Positions 16,770-23,292 of a DNA stretch of 64,000 nt are shown here, piece by piece. The notes beneath the pieces were generated by a model. The model did not search any database. It saw nothing but the letters and a program-made list of their open reading frames with translations, and was not told where the DNA came from. The DNA is from an uncultured Collinsella sp. (lineage in GTDB: Bacteria > Actinomycetota > Coriobacteriia > Coriobacteriales > Coriobacteriaceae): NCBI GenBank assembly GCA_959026725.1, contig CAUFMG010000014.1, positions 17,670 to 81,669 of the forward strand. Reading direction: 5' to 3'. Made by a program: the position numbers and the translations under genes. Position 1 is the stretch's first letter. Each line of letters opens with the position of its first letter.

Positions 16770-17081
16770 CTAATCTGACCCGCCGATACCGTGATGCAGG
16801 TCGTAATTCTTCTCGACGCGGTCGAGCCGGTTGAACAAGGTGATGACCTGTTGCTCGACTTTCGTGAGGCGCTCGCCGTGGTCGTCGAGCTTGCGGTTGA
16901 TCTCCTTGACGCCGTCCTTGATCTCGCTCGTGTCGCCGCAAAGGCTGTCGAGCTTGTCTTCGGTCCGCTGCTCCTTGGCAGACGATGTTTTGGATACGGA
17001 GACGCGCCCGATGAAGAACGTGACAATCACAACGGCGGCCGAGAGGACCGACGTTGCCTCCCCGATGCTCAGCGCCGGCAC
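16770..17081 (-). CDS. XhlA-like membrane-anchored coiled-coil protein
   Basis: 103 residues. An N-terminal hydrophobic helix (about 8-27) is followed by a long heptad-patterned stretch (EDKLDSLCGDTSEIKDGVKE, then LTKVEQQVITLFNRLDRVE). Such proteins sit beside holins in Gram-positive phages. GTG at 17081 is chosen because AGGAGG lies 8 nt upstream and the stop of the XkdX gene is one base away; an earlier in-frame ATG would overlap XkdX by 41 nt and lacks a ribosome site. Confidence 0.6.
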   Translation of the reverse strand: MPALSIGEATSVLSAAVVIVTFFIGRVSVSKTSSAKEQRTEDKLDSLCGDTSEIKDGVKEINRKLDDHGERLTKVEQQVITLFNRLDRVEKNYDLHHGIGGSD

Positions 17082-17082
17082 C

Positions 17083-17265
17083 CTAAGCCTCCTCCGCGTA
17101 CTCTTCTCCGACGATCTCCTCATATTCGTCGCATGTGATCCACTTGCAGGCCACGGCTCGATGCACCATGGCCTTGGTCCAGAGGCCGCGCTCGTAGTAG
17201 CGCCTCACCTTGTCATAGTTCTTCGAGTGCGCCGCCGTGGTTGCAGCCTTGACGCGTCCCGCCAT
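17083..17265 (-). CDS. XkdX-family phage protein
   Basis: 60 residues matching the short XkdX family (PF09693): YDKVRRYYERGLWTKAMVHR, then CKWITCDEYEEIVGEEY. Function unknown; these genes characteristically lie between tail-fibre and lysis genes, as here. Its ATG overlaps the upstream stop codon (TAATG). Confidence 0.85.
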   Translation of the reverse strand: MAGRVKAATTAAHSKNYDKVRRYYERGLWTKAMVHRAVACKWITCDEYEEIVGEEYAEEA

Positions 17266-17591
17266 TACTGTTCACCCCCGACCGTCATCATCAGGTAGTC
17301 GATGTTTGCCGTGTTGGTCTCGGTTTGGCTGGGCTCGGCGACCTTCTCGCGCATCTGCTCAAGCAGCTTGTCCACGTCCGGGGCCTCACCCTTTCCGTAG
17401 GCGGCGACGGCCGCGGTGTAGGCGAGCTTTCGCGCCTTCCGCTCAGCGTACTCGTCATCGTCGATAACGCCCGCGTCGTGCGCCGCGTCGGGGTCGCCGA
17501 TCTGCGACAGCAGATCGCGCAGGGCGTTGACCTCGGCCATGGTGCCATCTTGAAGATCGTTGGGGCGCGGCGTGTCTTCCTCAGTGTCCAT
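17265..17591 (-). CDS. Hypothetical phage tail/baseplate-region protein
   Basis: 108 residues, acidic, predicted helical, no cysteine. It contains a DDDEYAERKARKLAYTAAVA segment and overlaps the XkdX start by one base. The context (tail-fibre side, before XkdX) suggests a tail-related accessory role. No family recognised. Confidence 0.6.
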   Translation of the reverse strand: MDTEEDTPRPNDLQDGTMAEVNALRDLLSQIGDPDAAHDAGVIDDDEYAERKARKLAYTAAVAAYGKGEAPDVDKLLEQMREKVAEPSQTETNTANIDYLMMTVGGEQ

Positions 17592-17675
17592 GCGGACTCC
17601 TCTCTTGTCGGGGAATGTGCCGTCATCGTATTAGCGCCGTGAGATTGCCGAGCCGCTTTGATGGGCGCAAAGGAA

Positions 17676-17699
17676 GAAGGCGCGCCGCGGCACGCCTTC
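17676..17699 (-). terminator. Hairpin terminator after the reverse transcriptase gene
   Basis: Stem GAAGGCGTG / CGCGCCTTC (one T-G pair) with loop CCGCGG, followed on the minus strand by TTCCTTT. It would insulate the retroelement from the lysis genes. Confidence 0.55.
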
Positions 17700-17761
17700 G
17701 ATGCTTCTGTTATTTCGCAGCCGCCTCGCTTAGGCCGCTGCTTTGAGTTGCCGGTTCTCCG

Positions 17762-18955
17762 CTATTGCGAGGGCTTGCCTCCGCTTGAATCGTCCCTCGG
17801 GTTGGCCTGCATTGAGCACCCCCCCTCCCGCGCGAGATTTTCGAACAGGCTGCGGTACAGCGCGTCCATGGCCAAAACGCTGCGGTGCGCGTCCAGCCGC
17901 TTCATGCCGCCGCGCCAGCTCTGGTAGCTCTGCTCCACCTGCTCGGGGGTCATGACGCCATCGGCGACCATGCGGGCCATCTTCTTGAGCTTGCGGCGCT
18001 CCCGCGTTATGGAGTCTCGGCACGGCTTCACGACTATGCGGCCCGTCTCCGTGTAGAAGATGCGCTTCTTCAGCCACGTGAAGCCGCGCGTGAGCTTCAC
18101 CACGCGGGTCTTGCGCGGGTTCAGCTCTATACCAAGCTCGGCGCACTTGCGCCCTATCAGCAGCAGGCACACCTGGAGGTATTCCTTGCTCTCGTGGATC
18201 AGGTAGAAGTCGTCCATATAGCGCCCGTAGGCCTCGGAGCGCAGCATCTCGGTCACGTAGTGGTCGATGCGGTTGGGGTGGGCCACCGCGCATATCTGGT
18301 TCGGCTCGCTGCCCAGACCCAGGCCCACCTCGCCCTGTGCGTCTATCAGGCGGTGCTCGAGGGCGACCACGCGCGGATCGAGCAGTGCGTCGGACACCTG
18401 CCGCTTGACGGGTTCGTGGGCTATGCGGGCGAAGTAATCTGAGAAGTCGCCCAAAAGGATGTATCCCTCGCGTCTGTGCCGCCGCCAGTGGTCGGCCAGG
18501 TGGCGCTTGAGCAGCTTCAGGGCGTAGTCGGTGCCGCGCCCCTTGATGTTGGCGGAGTTGGCCGTTATGAGCGTCGGGACTATCGCGGGTACGAGGGCGT
18601 TCTGAGAAAGCGACTTCTGAATCACTCGCTCTGGGAAGTGCACGGCGCTGATGTGGCGCAGCTTGCCGCGCTCCCACAGGTCGAAGCGGATGAAGCCCCG
18701 GCATATGTCGCGGCCCTCCAGAAGGTCGTTCCTCGATTTGACCGCGTTTCGCAGGTAGTCCTTCATATAACGCTGCGTGGATGCCTTCCACATCACGCCG
18801 CGCGCGGCCTGCTTCGATGCCTTGCACAGGCTGTTGAGGTCGGCCACGGTCTCAAGCGTGCACGCCTTGACGCGCTCGGCCTTGGCCTGCGCGCGCTTCT
18901 CCTCGCGGCGCTTGCGGCGCGCCGCCCGCCTTTGCTCGGAGTTCACAGGAGGCAC
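17762..18955 (-). CDS. Reverse transcriptase of the diversity-generating retroelement
   Basis: 397 residues. The N-terminus is very basic (RRAARRKRREEKRAQAKAER). Reverse-transcriptase fingers and palm follow: ICRGFIRFDLWERGKLRHI, catalytic Asp in ILLGDFSDYFARI (D170/D173) and the YMDD box at 246-249 (GRYMDDFYLI). The motif before the helix of domain 4, usually G-x-x-x-S-Q in this class, reads GSEPNQ (215-220). It makes mutagenic cDNA from the template-repeat RNA together with Avd. The start is GTG 18955; the ribosome site is poor. Order variable protein-avd-TR-RT on one strand matches the Bordetella phage BPP-1 arrangement. No maturase or integrase domain is attached, which excludes a group II intron enzyme. 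Confidence 0.92.
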   Translation of the reverse strand: MPPVNSEQRRAARRKRREEKRAQAKAERVKACTLETVADLNSLCKASKQAARGVMWKASTQRYMKDYLRNAVKSRNDLLEGRDICRGFIRFDLWERGKLRHISAVHFPERVIQKSLSQNALVPAIVPTLITANSANIKGRGTDYALKLLKRHLADHWRRHRREGYILLGDFSDYFARIAHEPVKRQVSDALLDPRVVALEHRLIDAQGEVGLGLGSEPNQICAVAHPNRIDHYVTEMLRSEAYGRYMDDFYLIHESKEYLQVCLLLIGRKCAELGIELNPRKTRVVKLTRGFTWLKKRIFYTETGRIVVKPCRDSITRERRKLKKMARMVADGVMTPEQVEQSYQSWRGGMKRLDAHRSVLAMDALYRSLFENLAREGGCSMQANPRDDSSGGKPSQ

Positions 18956-19162
18956 CCCGCGCGGCTTGCAATGTGGCTCTGGCAGCCGCTTGAGGTATGG
19001 CCATGAAACGCGGCGAAGCCACAGAGCGCCGCGCCATGCAAGCAGCGTCCGGCCACCCTCGCGGGGTGCGTATTTACGGGCGCATGCCCGACGGTCGCGC
19101 CTTCCTTCCTCTTCGCGCTCTGCTTTCGGCTCTGGGGCCTACTCGGTCTGGCAATAAGGGAA
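18956..19162 (-). ncRNA. Retroelement spacer RNA between template repeat and RT gene
   Basis: A 207-bp noncoding stretch on the 3' side of the template repeat. In the BPP-1 element a region of this kind downstream of TR is needed to prime and start cDNA synthesis. It is GC-rich, with several self-complementary stretches. The function is inferred from position. Confidence 0.55.
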
Positions 19163-19287
19163 TCCGGGGCGGGGGCGAACCCAGACGTTCGTCGCCGAGT
19201 TGTAGTTGGCATTGCCGTTGTTGTTGACGTAGCACACGTCGGACGACGAGCCACCCATGACGGAACGCAGCCACCAGTTGTACCGAT
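19163..19287 (-). repeat. DGR template repeat (TR)
   Basis: 125 bp, ungapped match to the variable repeat at a constant offset of 734 bp. Read on the minus strand it is full of AAC and TAC codons (RYNWWLRSV, then YVNNNGNANYNSATN), the signature of adenine-targeted templates. Of 24 adenines, 12 are altered in VR. It lies in the noncoding gap between avd and the RT gene. The GC-rich end next to 19163 is the expected initiation-of-mutagenic-homology side. Confidence 0.95.
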
Positions 19288-19310
19288 ATACAAGGCGGGA
19301 CCGCCTCCCA

Positions 19311-19781
19311 TTATAGCGAACGCAGGCGCTCTAGCTCGGCCTCGGCCTCGGCTATGCGCTCCTCGGTGGACTTCTTGCCGGTGACGCGCACGTTCTTGCG
19401 CGCGCCCTTCAGCAGCTTGATCTCCTCCTCGACCATTCCCGCCAGCTCCTCGAAGCGGTTGGCGTTCACGGGCAGGCCGATATCCATGAGGCACTGCATG
19501 TCCAGAATAAGCTGCTCGCAGTCCGCTATGGCCAGCGTCAGGTAGCGTTTCCTCTCCAGCGCGTTGAACGAGGTGTTGGGGTAGAAGCAGTCGGCGCGGT
19601 TGACGTTGTACACGATGCTGCGCGCCGTCTCCACGGTCGGCACCGCGTTTAGCAGCCTGTAGGCCTTGGGCACTACCGAGGAGGACGCCATCAACTTGTT
19701 GACCTCCACGCGGATGGCGATGGCCTGCGTGAAGAACTTGTACTCGGAAACCTCGCGGTTTCGCTGGTAGACGCCGCTCAT
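19311..19781 (-). CDS. avd: Avd, accessory variability determinant
   Basis: 156 residues, predicted four-helix bundle with a basic surface. The start (REVSEYKFFTQAIAIRVEV) and the later IADCEQLILDMQCLMDIGL are as in DGR Avd proteins, which form a pentamer binding the reverse transcriptase and template RNA. A charged tail (KKSTEERIAEAEAELERLR) extends it beyond the usual 120-130 residues. ATG 19781 has a perfect CAGGAGGTGCC ribosome site. It is followed after 23 bp by the template repeat. Confidence 0.9.
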   Translation of the reverse strand: MSGVYQRNREVSEYKFFTQAIAIRVEVNKLMASSSVVPKAYRLLNAVPTVETARSIVYNVNRADCFYPNTSFNALERKRYLTLAIADCEQLILDMQCLMDIGLPVNANRFEELAGMVEEEIKLLKGARKNVRVTGKKSTEERIAEAEAELERLRSL

Positions 19782-19802
19782 GGCACCTCCTGGGGAACTG
19801 GC

Positions 19803-19853
19803 AAAAAACGGCCCGCTTCGCGGGCAGGAGGCGACCGCGCAAGGCGGTCGCCT
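19803..19853 (-). terminator. Tandem hairpins downstream of the variable repeat
   Basis: Two perfect stems. 19829-19853 is 10 bp (AGGCGACCGC) with a 5-nt loop. 19811-19825 is GCCCGC-GAA-GCGGGC followed by CGTTTTTT on the minus strand. The second is a terminator for the tail-gene operon. The first sits 44 bp past the VR end, close to where DGR targets carry the hairpin or cruciform required for retrohoming, so it may serve both roles. Confidence 0.7.
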
Positions 19854-19881
19854 AGAAGCAGAGTATAGAGCACTCGGCTGG

Positions 19882-20790
19882 CTAGCCGACGAGGAAGCCG
19901 GGGCGGGGGCGAACCCAGACGCTCGCCGCCGAGGTGCAGGAGGCATTGCCGTTGTCGCTGACGTAGCACACGTCGGACGCCGAGCCACCCATGACGGAAC
20001 GCAGCCACCAGCCGCACCGATTTCCGTTGATTCGGTGAGCGGTGTCGCGGAACAGGTCCCACTGGCAGTCGAAGCCGACGCTGTAGCCCTTCGTCCCCCA
20101 CACGGGGCAGCCGTACACCTCCATCTCCGACAGCGAGAACACCTTGCCGATATCCTGCCAGCTCCACGAGTTGGAGTCGTTGAGCGTACCGCTTGCGCTG
20201 TACCGCTCCTCCAGCAGGACGCGCTGGGTGAGCAGGTACTTGGTCAGCCCCTCGGGCAGGCACGCCTCGAACAGCTTCTCCCACGCCTTGAGGTTGCTGT
20301 TCAGGTACGGGTTCTTCACGTCGGCGGTGCCCTGGTTCGTGTTGGTGGTGTTCCACATCAGGAAGCTGTCGTTTGCCACGCCTGTCACGGATTTTGCCAC
20401 GGCCACGGGGGCGGACGCCACGAACGCGATATGGTGGCCCTTGCTGTTGTCGCCGCAGTAGAGGTACGGGTCGATGTGGGCAAGCAGGAACCGCGCAGAT
20501 TGCTGGGTGGTGACGGCGGACGCGCTCACGAGAGGCACGTCGATGTAGTCCCCGACGCGAAGGCCCGCGAAGTTGCCGGCCGCCGCTCGCTTGTGCAGCG
20601 CGTCGTACACGCTGCCGCTGCCGATCTCTCCCGCCAGGATGGTGGCGATGCTCTGCCCGCCGTACTTGCCGATTTGGCCCTGGCGGTTGTACTCGGCGTT
20701 GTTGAGCGCCGTCTGCGCGTTGCTGCGCGCGGTATCGTCGATGACGTTGAGCGACTGGCCGCCGACGACCAGCGTCTTTGCATTTGCCAT
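19882..20790 (-). CDS. DGR variable protein: diversified tail tip / receptor-binding protein
   Basis: 302 residues. The N-terminal half is an attachment domain of unknown fold (starting KTLVVGGQSLNVIDD). The C-terminal 170 residues have the C-type-lectin-like/formylglycine-enzyme-like pattern of DGR targets: WSWQDIGKVFSLSEMEVYG, GWWLRSVMGGS, then VWVRPRPGF. The variable repeat encodes residues 258-299. Compared with TR, changed positions are C259 (Tyr), G260, S278, D279, S284, T286, S290 (all Asn), C285 (Tyr), A289 (Thr) and A271 (Ser, not adenine-driven). ATG follows TAAGGAGGATAA. It lies at the end of the tail genes, so it probably contacts the bacterial surface. Confidence 0.9.
   Translation of the reverse strand: MANAKTLVVGGQSLNVIDDTARSNAQTALNNAEYNRQGQIGKYGGQSIATILAGEIGSGSVYDALHKRAAAGNFAGLRVGDYIDVPLVSASAVTTQQSARFLLAHIDPYLYCGDNSKGHHIAFVASAPVAVAKSVTGVANDSFLMWNTTNTNQGTADVKNPYLNSNLKAWEKLFEACLPEGLTKYLLTQRVLLEERYSASGTLNDSNSWSWQDIGKVFSLSEMEVYGCPVWGTKGYSVGFDCQWDLFRDTAHRINGNRCGWWLRSVMGGSASDVCYVSDNGNASCTSAASVWVRPRPGFLVG
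19897..20021 (-). repeat. DGR variable repeat (VR)
   Basis: The target copy of TR inside the last codons of the variable protein. It differs at 13 of 125 positions, 12 at template adenines: eight A-to-G, three A-to-C and one A-to-T on the coding strand. One difference is not at A (template T, VR G, codon 271). Similarity ends just before the stop codon. Confidence 0.95.
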
Positions 20791-20799
20791 TTATCCTCC

Positions 20800-21438
20800 T
20801 TAGGCAAGGGTTACCGTGCTGCCCGAGACCGAGCACGTGCCGCCGAACGACACCGTGTCGCCGGACACCGACGCCTTGGATGCCGGGCAGTAGACGGTCC
20901 CGTCCATGTAGATGAACTTGTCTGTCGCGTCGGCGAGCATCGTCGCGAGCTGGCCGTTCTGACGGCGCAGCTCCGCGATATCGGATTCGCCGCCGGCGCC
21001 CTGCGCCACCGAGTTCGCGATCTGCAGCGCCTGGTTCGCTGCGGCCTCGGCATGAGACGCCGCGCCGTTGGCCGCGGCGGCCGCATTGCTCGCCAGCGCA
21101 GTCGAGGCGCTTGCGGTATCGTTCGCGGCATTCGCCTTCTGAACGGCGGCGTTGGCGTTCTCGGTGGCAGTCGAGCACTTCGCGGCGGCCGTTCTGGCAG
21201 CTCCGGCGGCGACGTTGGCGTCATATGCCTGGGTCTTTGCGGTGCCTGCGGCGCTGCTCGCCAGCGACGCGGCGCTCTCGGCCCTCTTTCGCGCCGCCTC
21301 GACTTCGTCGTAGTTTGCCGGGCGGAACAGGTAGGTGGTGATGCTACCGTCGCTCTCCGTCACGTCGAGGCCGTCGATATAGTCGTCCTCCCCGACCTTC
21401 ACCTCGTAGACGGCGGACCCGTCGCTGTTGTTGGCCAT
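20800..21438 (-). CDS. Alanine-rich coiled tail-fibre protein
   Basis: 212 residues. A short beta-like N-terminus (YEVKVGEDDYIDGLDVTES) leads into a long Ala/Ser/Asn helix (about 45-145) with repeated AAxxA patterns and an ending rich in Ser/Gly/Thr (SGDTVSFGGTCSVSGSTVT). This matches trimeric shaft segments of siphophage tail fibres. It is directly upstream of the variable protein (9-bp gap) and may form the stalk on which that tip sits. Confidence 0.6.
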   Translation of the reverse strand: MANNSDGSAVYEVKVGEDDYIDGLDVTESDGSITTYLFRPANYDEVEAARKRAESAASLASSAAGTAKTQAYDANVAAGAARTAAAKCSTATENANAAVQKANAANDTASASTALASNAAAAANGAASHAEAAANQALQIANSVAQGAGGESDIAELRRQNGQLATMLADATDKFIYMDGTVYCPASKASVSGDTVSFGGTCSVSGSTVTLA

Positions 21439-21475
21439 GCGGCTTCCCTTCCGCGGGCCTGCGCCCGCACGATAA

Positions 21476-21721
21476 TCAAGCGATGATCCCGATCGCCGTC
21501 CAGAGCGGCGGCGACCCGATGAGGATGGCGCGCTGACCGGGCGCCGCGCCCCGACAGGACGTCGTCATGCAGATGCCGGCGACAACCGAGCCCCCGATGC
21601 GCACGTCGACGGTCCTGGAGTCCGCCGCGACGACGGTGCCGTAGGCGATCGAGACGCCGGGCGCCGAAGGGCCGGCGACGATATCGGCGAGGTCCGCGGC
21701 CAGGGACGGCATGGCGCTCAC
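21476..21721 (-). CDS. Small beta-rich tail protein
   Basis: 81 residues, mainly hydrophobic beta pattern (VSIAYGTVVAADSRTVDVRI). The size and composition recall the OB-fold baseplate or spike proteins found after the hub, but no family could be assigned. It overlaps the hub gene by 4 bases (ATGA). Confidence 0.5.
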   Translation of the reverse strand: MSAMPSLAADLADIVAGPSAPGVSIAYGTVVAADSRTVDVRIGGSVVAGICMTTSCRGAAPGQRAILIGSPPLWTAIGIIA

Positions 21722-23292
21722 GAGGCATCACCCCTCATGTACATGCGGAGCTCGATCCTCATGGGGCATCCCATCGAGAGCTCGAGGTCCATCTTCCGGA
21801 TGCAGGCGCGGGCGAGCTCGATCCCGACAGACGGCAGCCTGATGGCGCACGCCGAGTAGACGTCCGCCGACGGGTTGAAGATCGCCGTGATGATCGGGCG
21901 GCGGATGACCGAGCACTCGGTGGCGAGCAGGCTCGCCGCCTTCTCGTTCGCAGCCTCGACCGCGAACTGCGTTGCCACAACGCCCTCCTCGACCTTGACC
22001 TGCGCTACGTCGATGTACGATCCGGTCGGCGCGCTAGCGGCAAGGTAGATGTAGCCCGCGCTGTATTCCTCGGACTTGGCCGGGGTGGCCGTGAGCGACA
22101 GCCTCGTCCAGCCTGGCCCGATGGCGACCGTCGCGGTCTCTCCCCCGTCGTCCTCGCGCCAGATTGGCTGGACCCTCACCTGCACCCTCTGCGACGCGTA
22201 GAGGTAGACGGACTCGGTGTACGGCTGGCCCTTCTTGAGGAATATCTTGTCCTGGGCGATGCCGATCTCACCGGAGCCCGACCCCTTCGTGATGCGGATC
22301 GCCTGGCTGATGCCGCCGATCGGGCACCCGGAAACGCCGACGGTCTCGATGGTCCCCCCGCCGCCACTGCACCTGAAGGTCGCGCTGTCGTGGGTGCCGT
22401 CTCCGGCGAGCGGGTAGGAGCCGCCGGCGATGACGCTCTCCCCTGACGGGAGGTCGCTGTACTGGTACCGCTTCACGATGCGGCGGCCCGTGGAGACGGT
22501 CGACCACTCGCTCTGCGGGCTGTCGTCCGAGGCCGTTCCCCTGACGCTCTCGCCCTGGGTAGCGAAGTCGACGTGCACCACGTTCACCGCGTCGAAGTCG
22601 TCCTGCTCGTCGGTGAGGTCGGGAAGCACCCGGCAGTCCTCGCCCTCTGAGAAGGTGTGGTCGATCGGCCTCGCCGCCGGTTCCAGGTAACGCCTGAACA
22701 GCACGCGCCCGTAGGCGTCGGTCGACGCGCTCCTGAATCCTGCGGCCGAGAGCAGCCTGTTGACCGCGCCCAGCTTGTTGTCCGGCGTGTCCGCCGTGGC
22801 GGCGATCCCGAAGACCCATGCCGTTGACAGCGTGTAGTCGCTCGGCTCCGCGACCACCTCGAGCCCGCACCCCTCCGCGATCGCCTTGGCCGCGGAGACC
22901 GCGTTTGCGCCGGCCGGCACGGTGTACGGCTCGTCGAAGTCGTCCTTCGCGAGGTCGTGGAGTCTGCCGTAGAGCGTCGCGATGCCGGTCGCCACCTCGC
23001 CGCTCACCGTGCGGGACGGCGTCGAGCACTCGAAGGTCCCCAGGCACACGGTGCGCGACGCGCCCGAGATCGGGTCCTCCGCGTCGAGGTAGATGCGCAC
23101 GAAGTCGTTGCCCATGTCGAGCCTGCCGACGTAGTCCAGCGATGCGGACTCATAGGTGTCCGTGTCCTGGTTGCGGCTGATGCTCCCGCCGGTGAAGCAC
23201 TCGATGGCGCCGGTCTCCAGGCCGGTCGACCGCGAAACGCGGGCGTACCGGTAGGAGGTCCTGAACGACGCGAGCCAGATATCATCCGACAC
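21718..23292 (-). CDS. Tail hub / baseplate protein with inserted carbohydrate-binding-like domain
   Basis: 524 residues. The N-terminal 200 residues (starting RTSYRYARVSRSTGLETGAI, with VRIYLDAEDPISG) resemble the gp27-type hub region of siphophage tail proteins. Residues about 275-440 look like a jelly-roll insertion (SATFRCSGGGGTIETV, LSLTATPAKSEEYSAGYIYLA). The C-terminal stretch closes the hub. It should cap the tail tube and connect to fibres. It overlaps the next tail gene by 11 bases. Confidence 0.6.
   Translation of the reverse strand: MSDDIWLASFRTSYRYARVSRSTGLETGAIECFTGGSISRNQDTDTYESASLDYVGRLDMGNDFVRIYLDAEDPISGASRTVCLGTFECSTPSRTVSGEVATGIATLYGRLHDLAKDDFDEPYTVPAGANAVSAAKAIAEGCGLEVVAEPSDYTLSTAWVFGIAATADTPDNKLGAVNRLLSAAGFRSASTDAYGRVLFRRYLEPAARPIDHTFSEGEDCRVLPDLTDEQDDFDAVNVVHVDFATQGESVRGTASDDSPQSEWSTVSTGRRIVKRYQYSDLPSGESVIAGGSYPLAGDGTHDSATFRCSGGGGTIETVGVSGCPIGGISQAIRITKGSGSGEIGIAQDKIFLKKGQPYTESVYLYASQRVQVRVQPIWREDDGGETATVAIGPGWTRLSLTATPAKSEEYSAGYIYLAASAPTGSYIDVAQVKVEEGVVATQFAVEAANEKAASLLATECSVIRRPIITAIFNPSADVYSACAIRLPSVGIELARACIRKMDLELSMGCPMRIELRMYMRGDAS

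Noticed and set aside
17762..18955. Group II intron or retron reverse transcriptase
   Set aside because: No maturase or HNH domain, no msr/msd-like structure; TR/VR and Avd identify a DGR.
18943..19842. Open frame running through avd, TR and the RT start in another phase
   Set aside because: Shadow frame; TR is noncoding and Avd and RT have good starts in their own frames.
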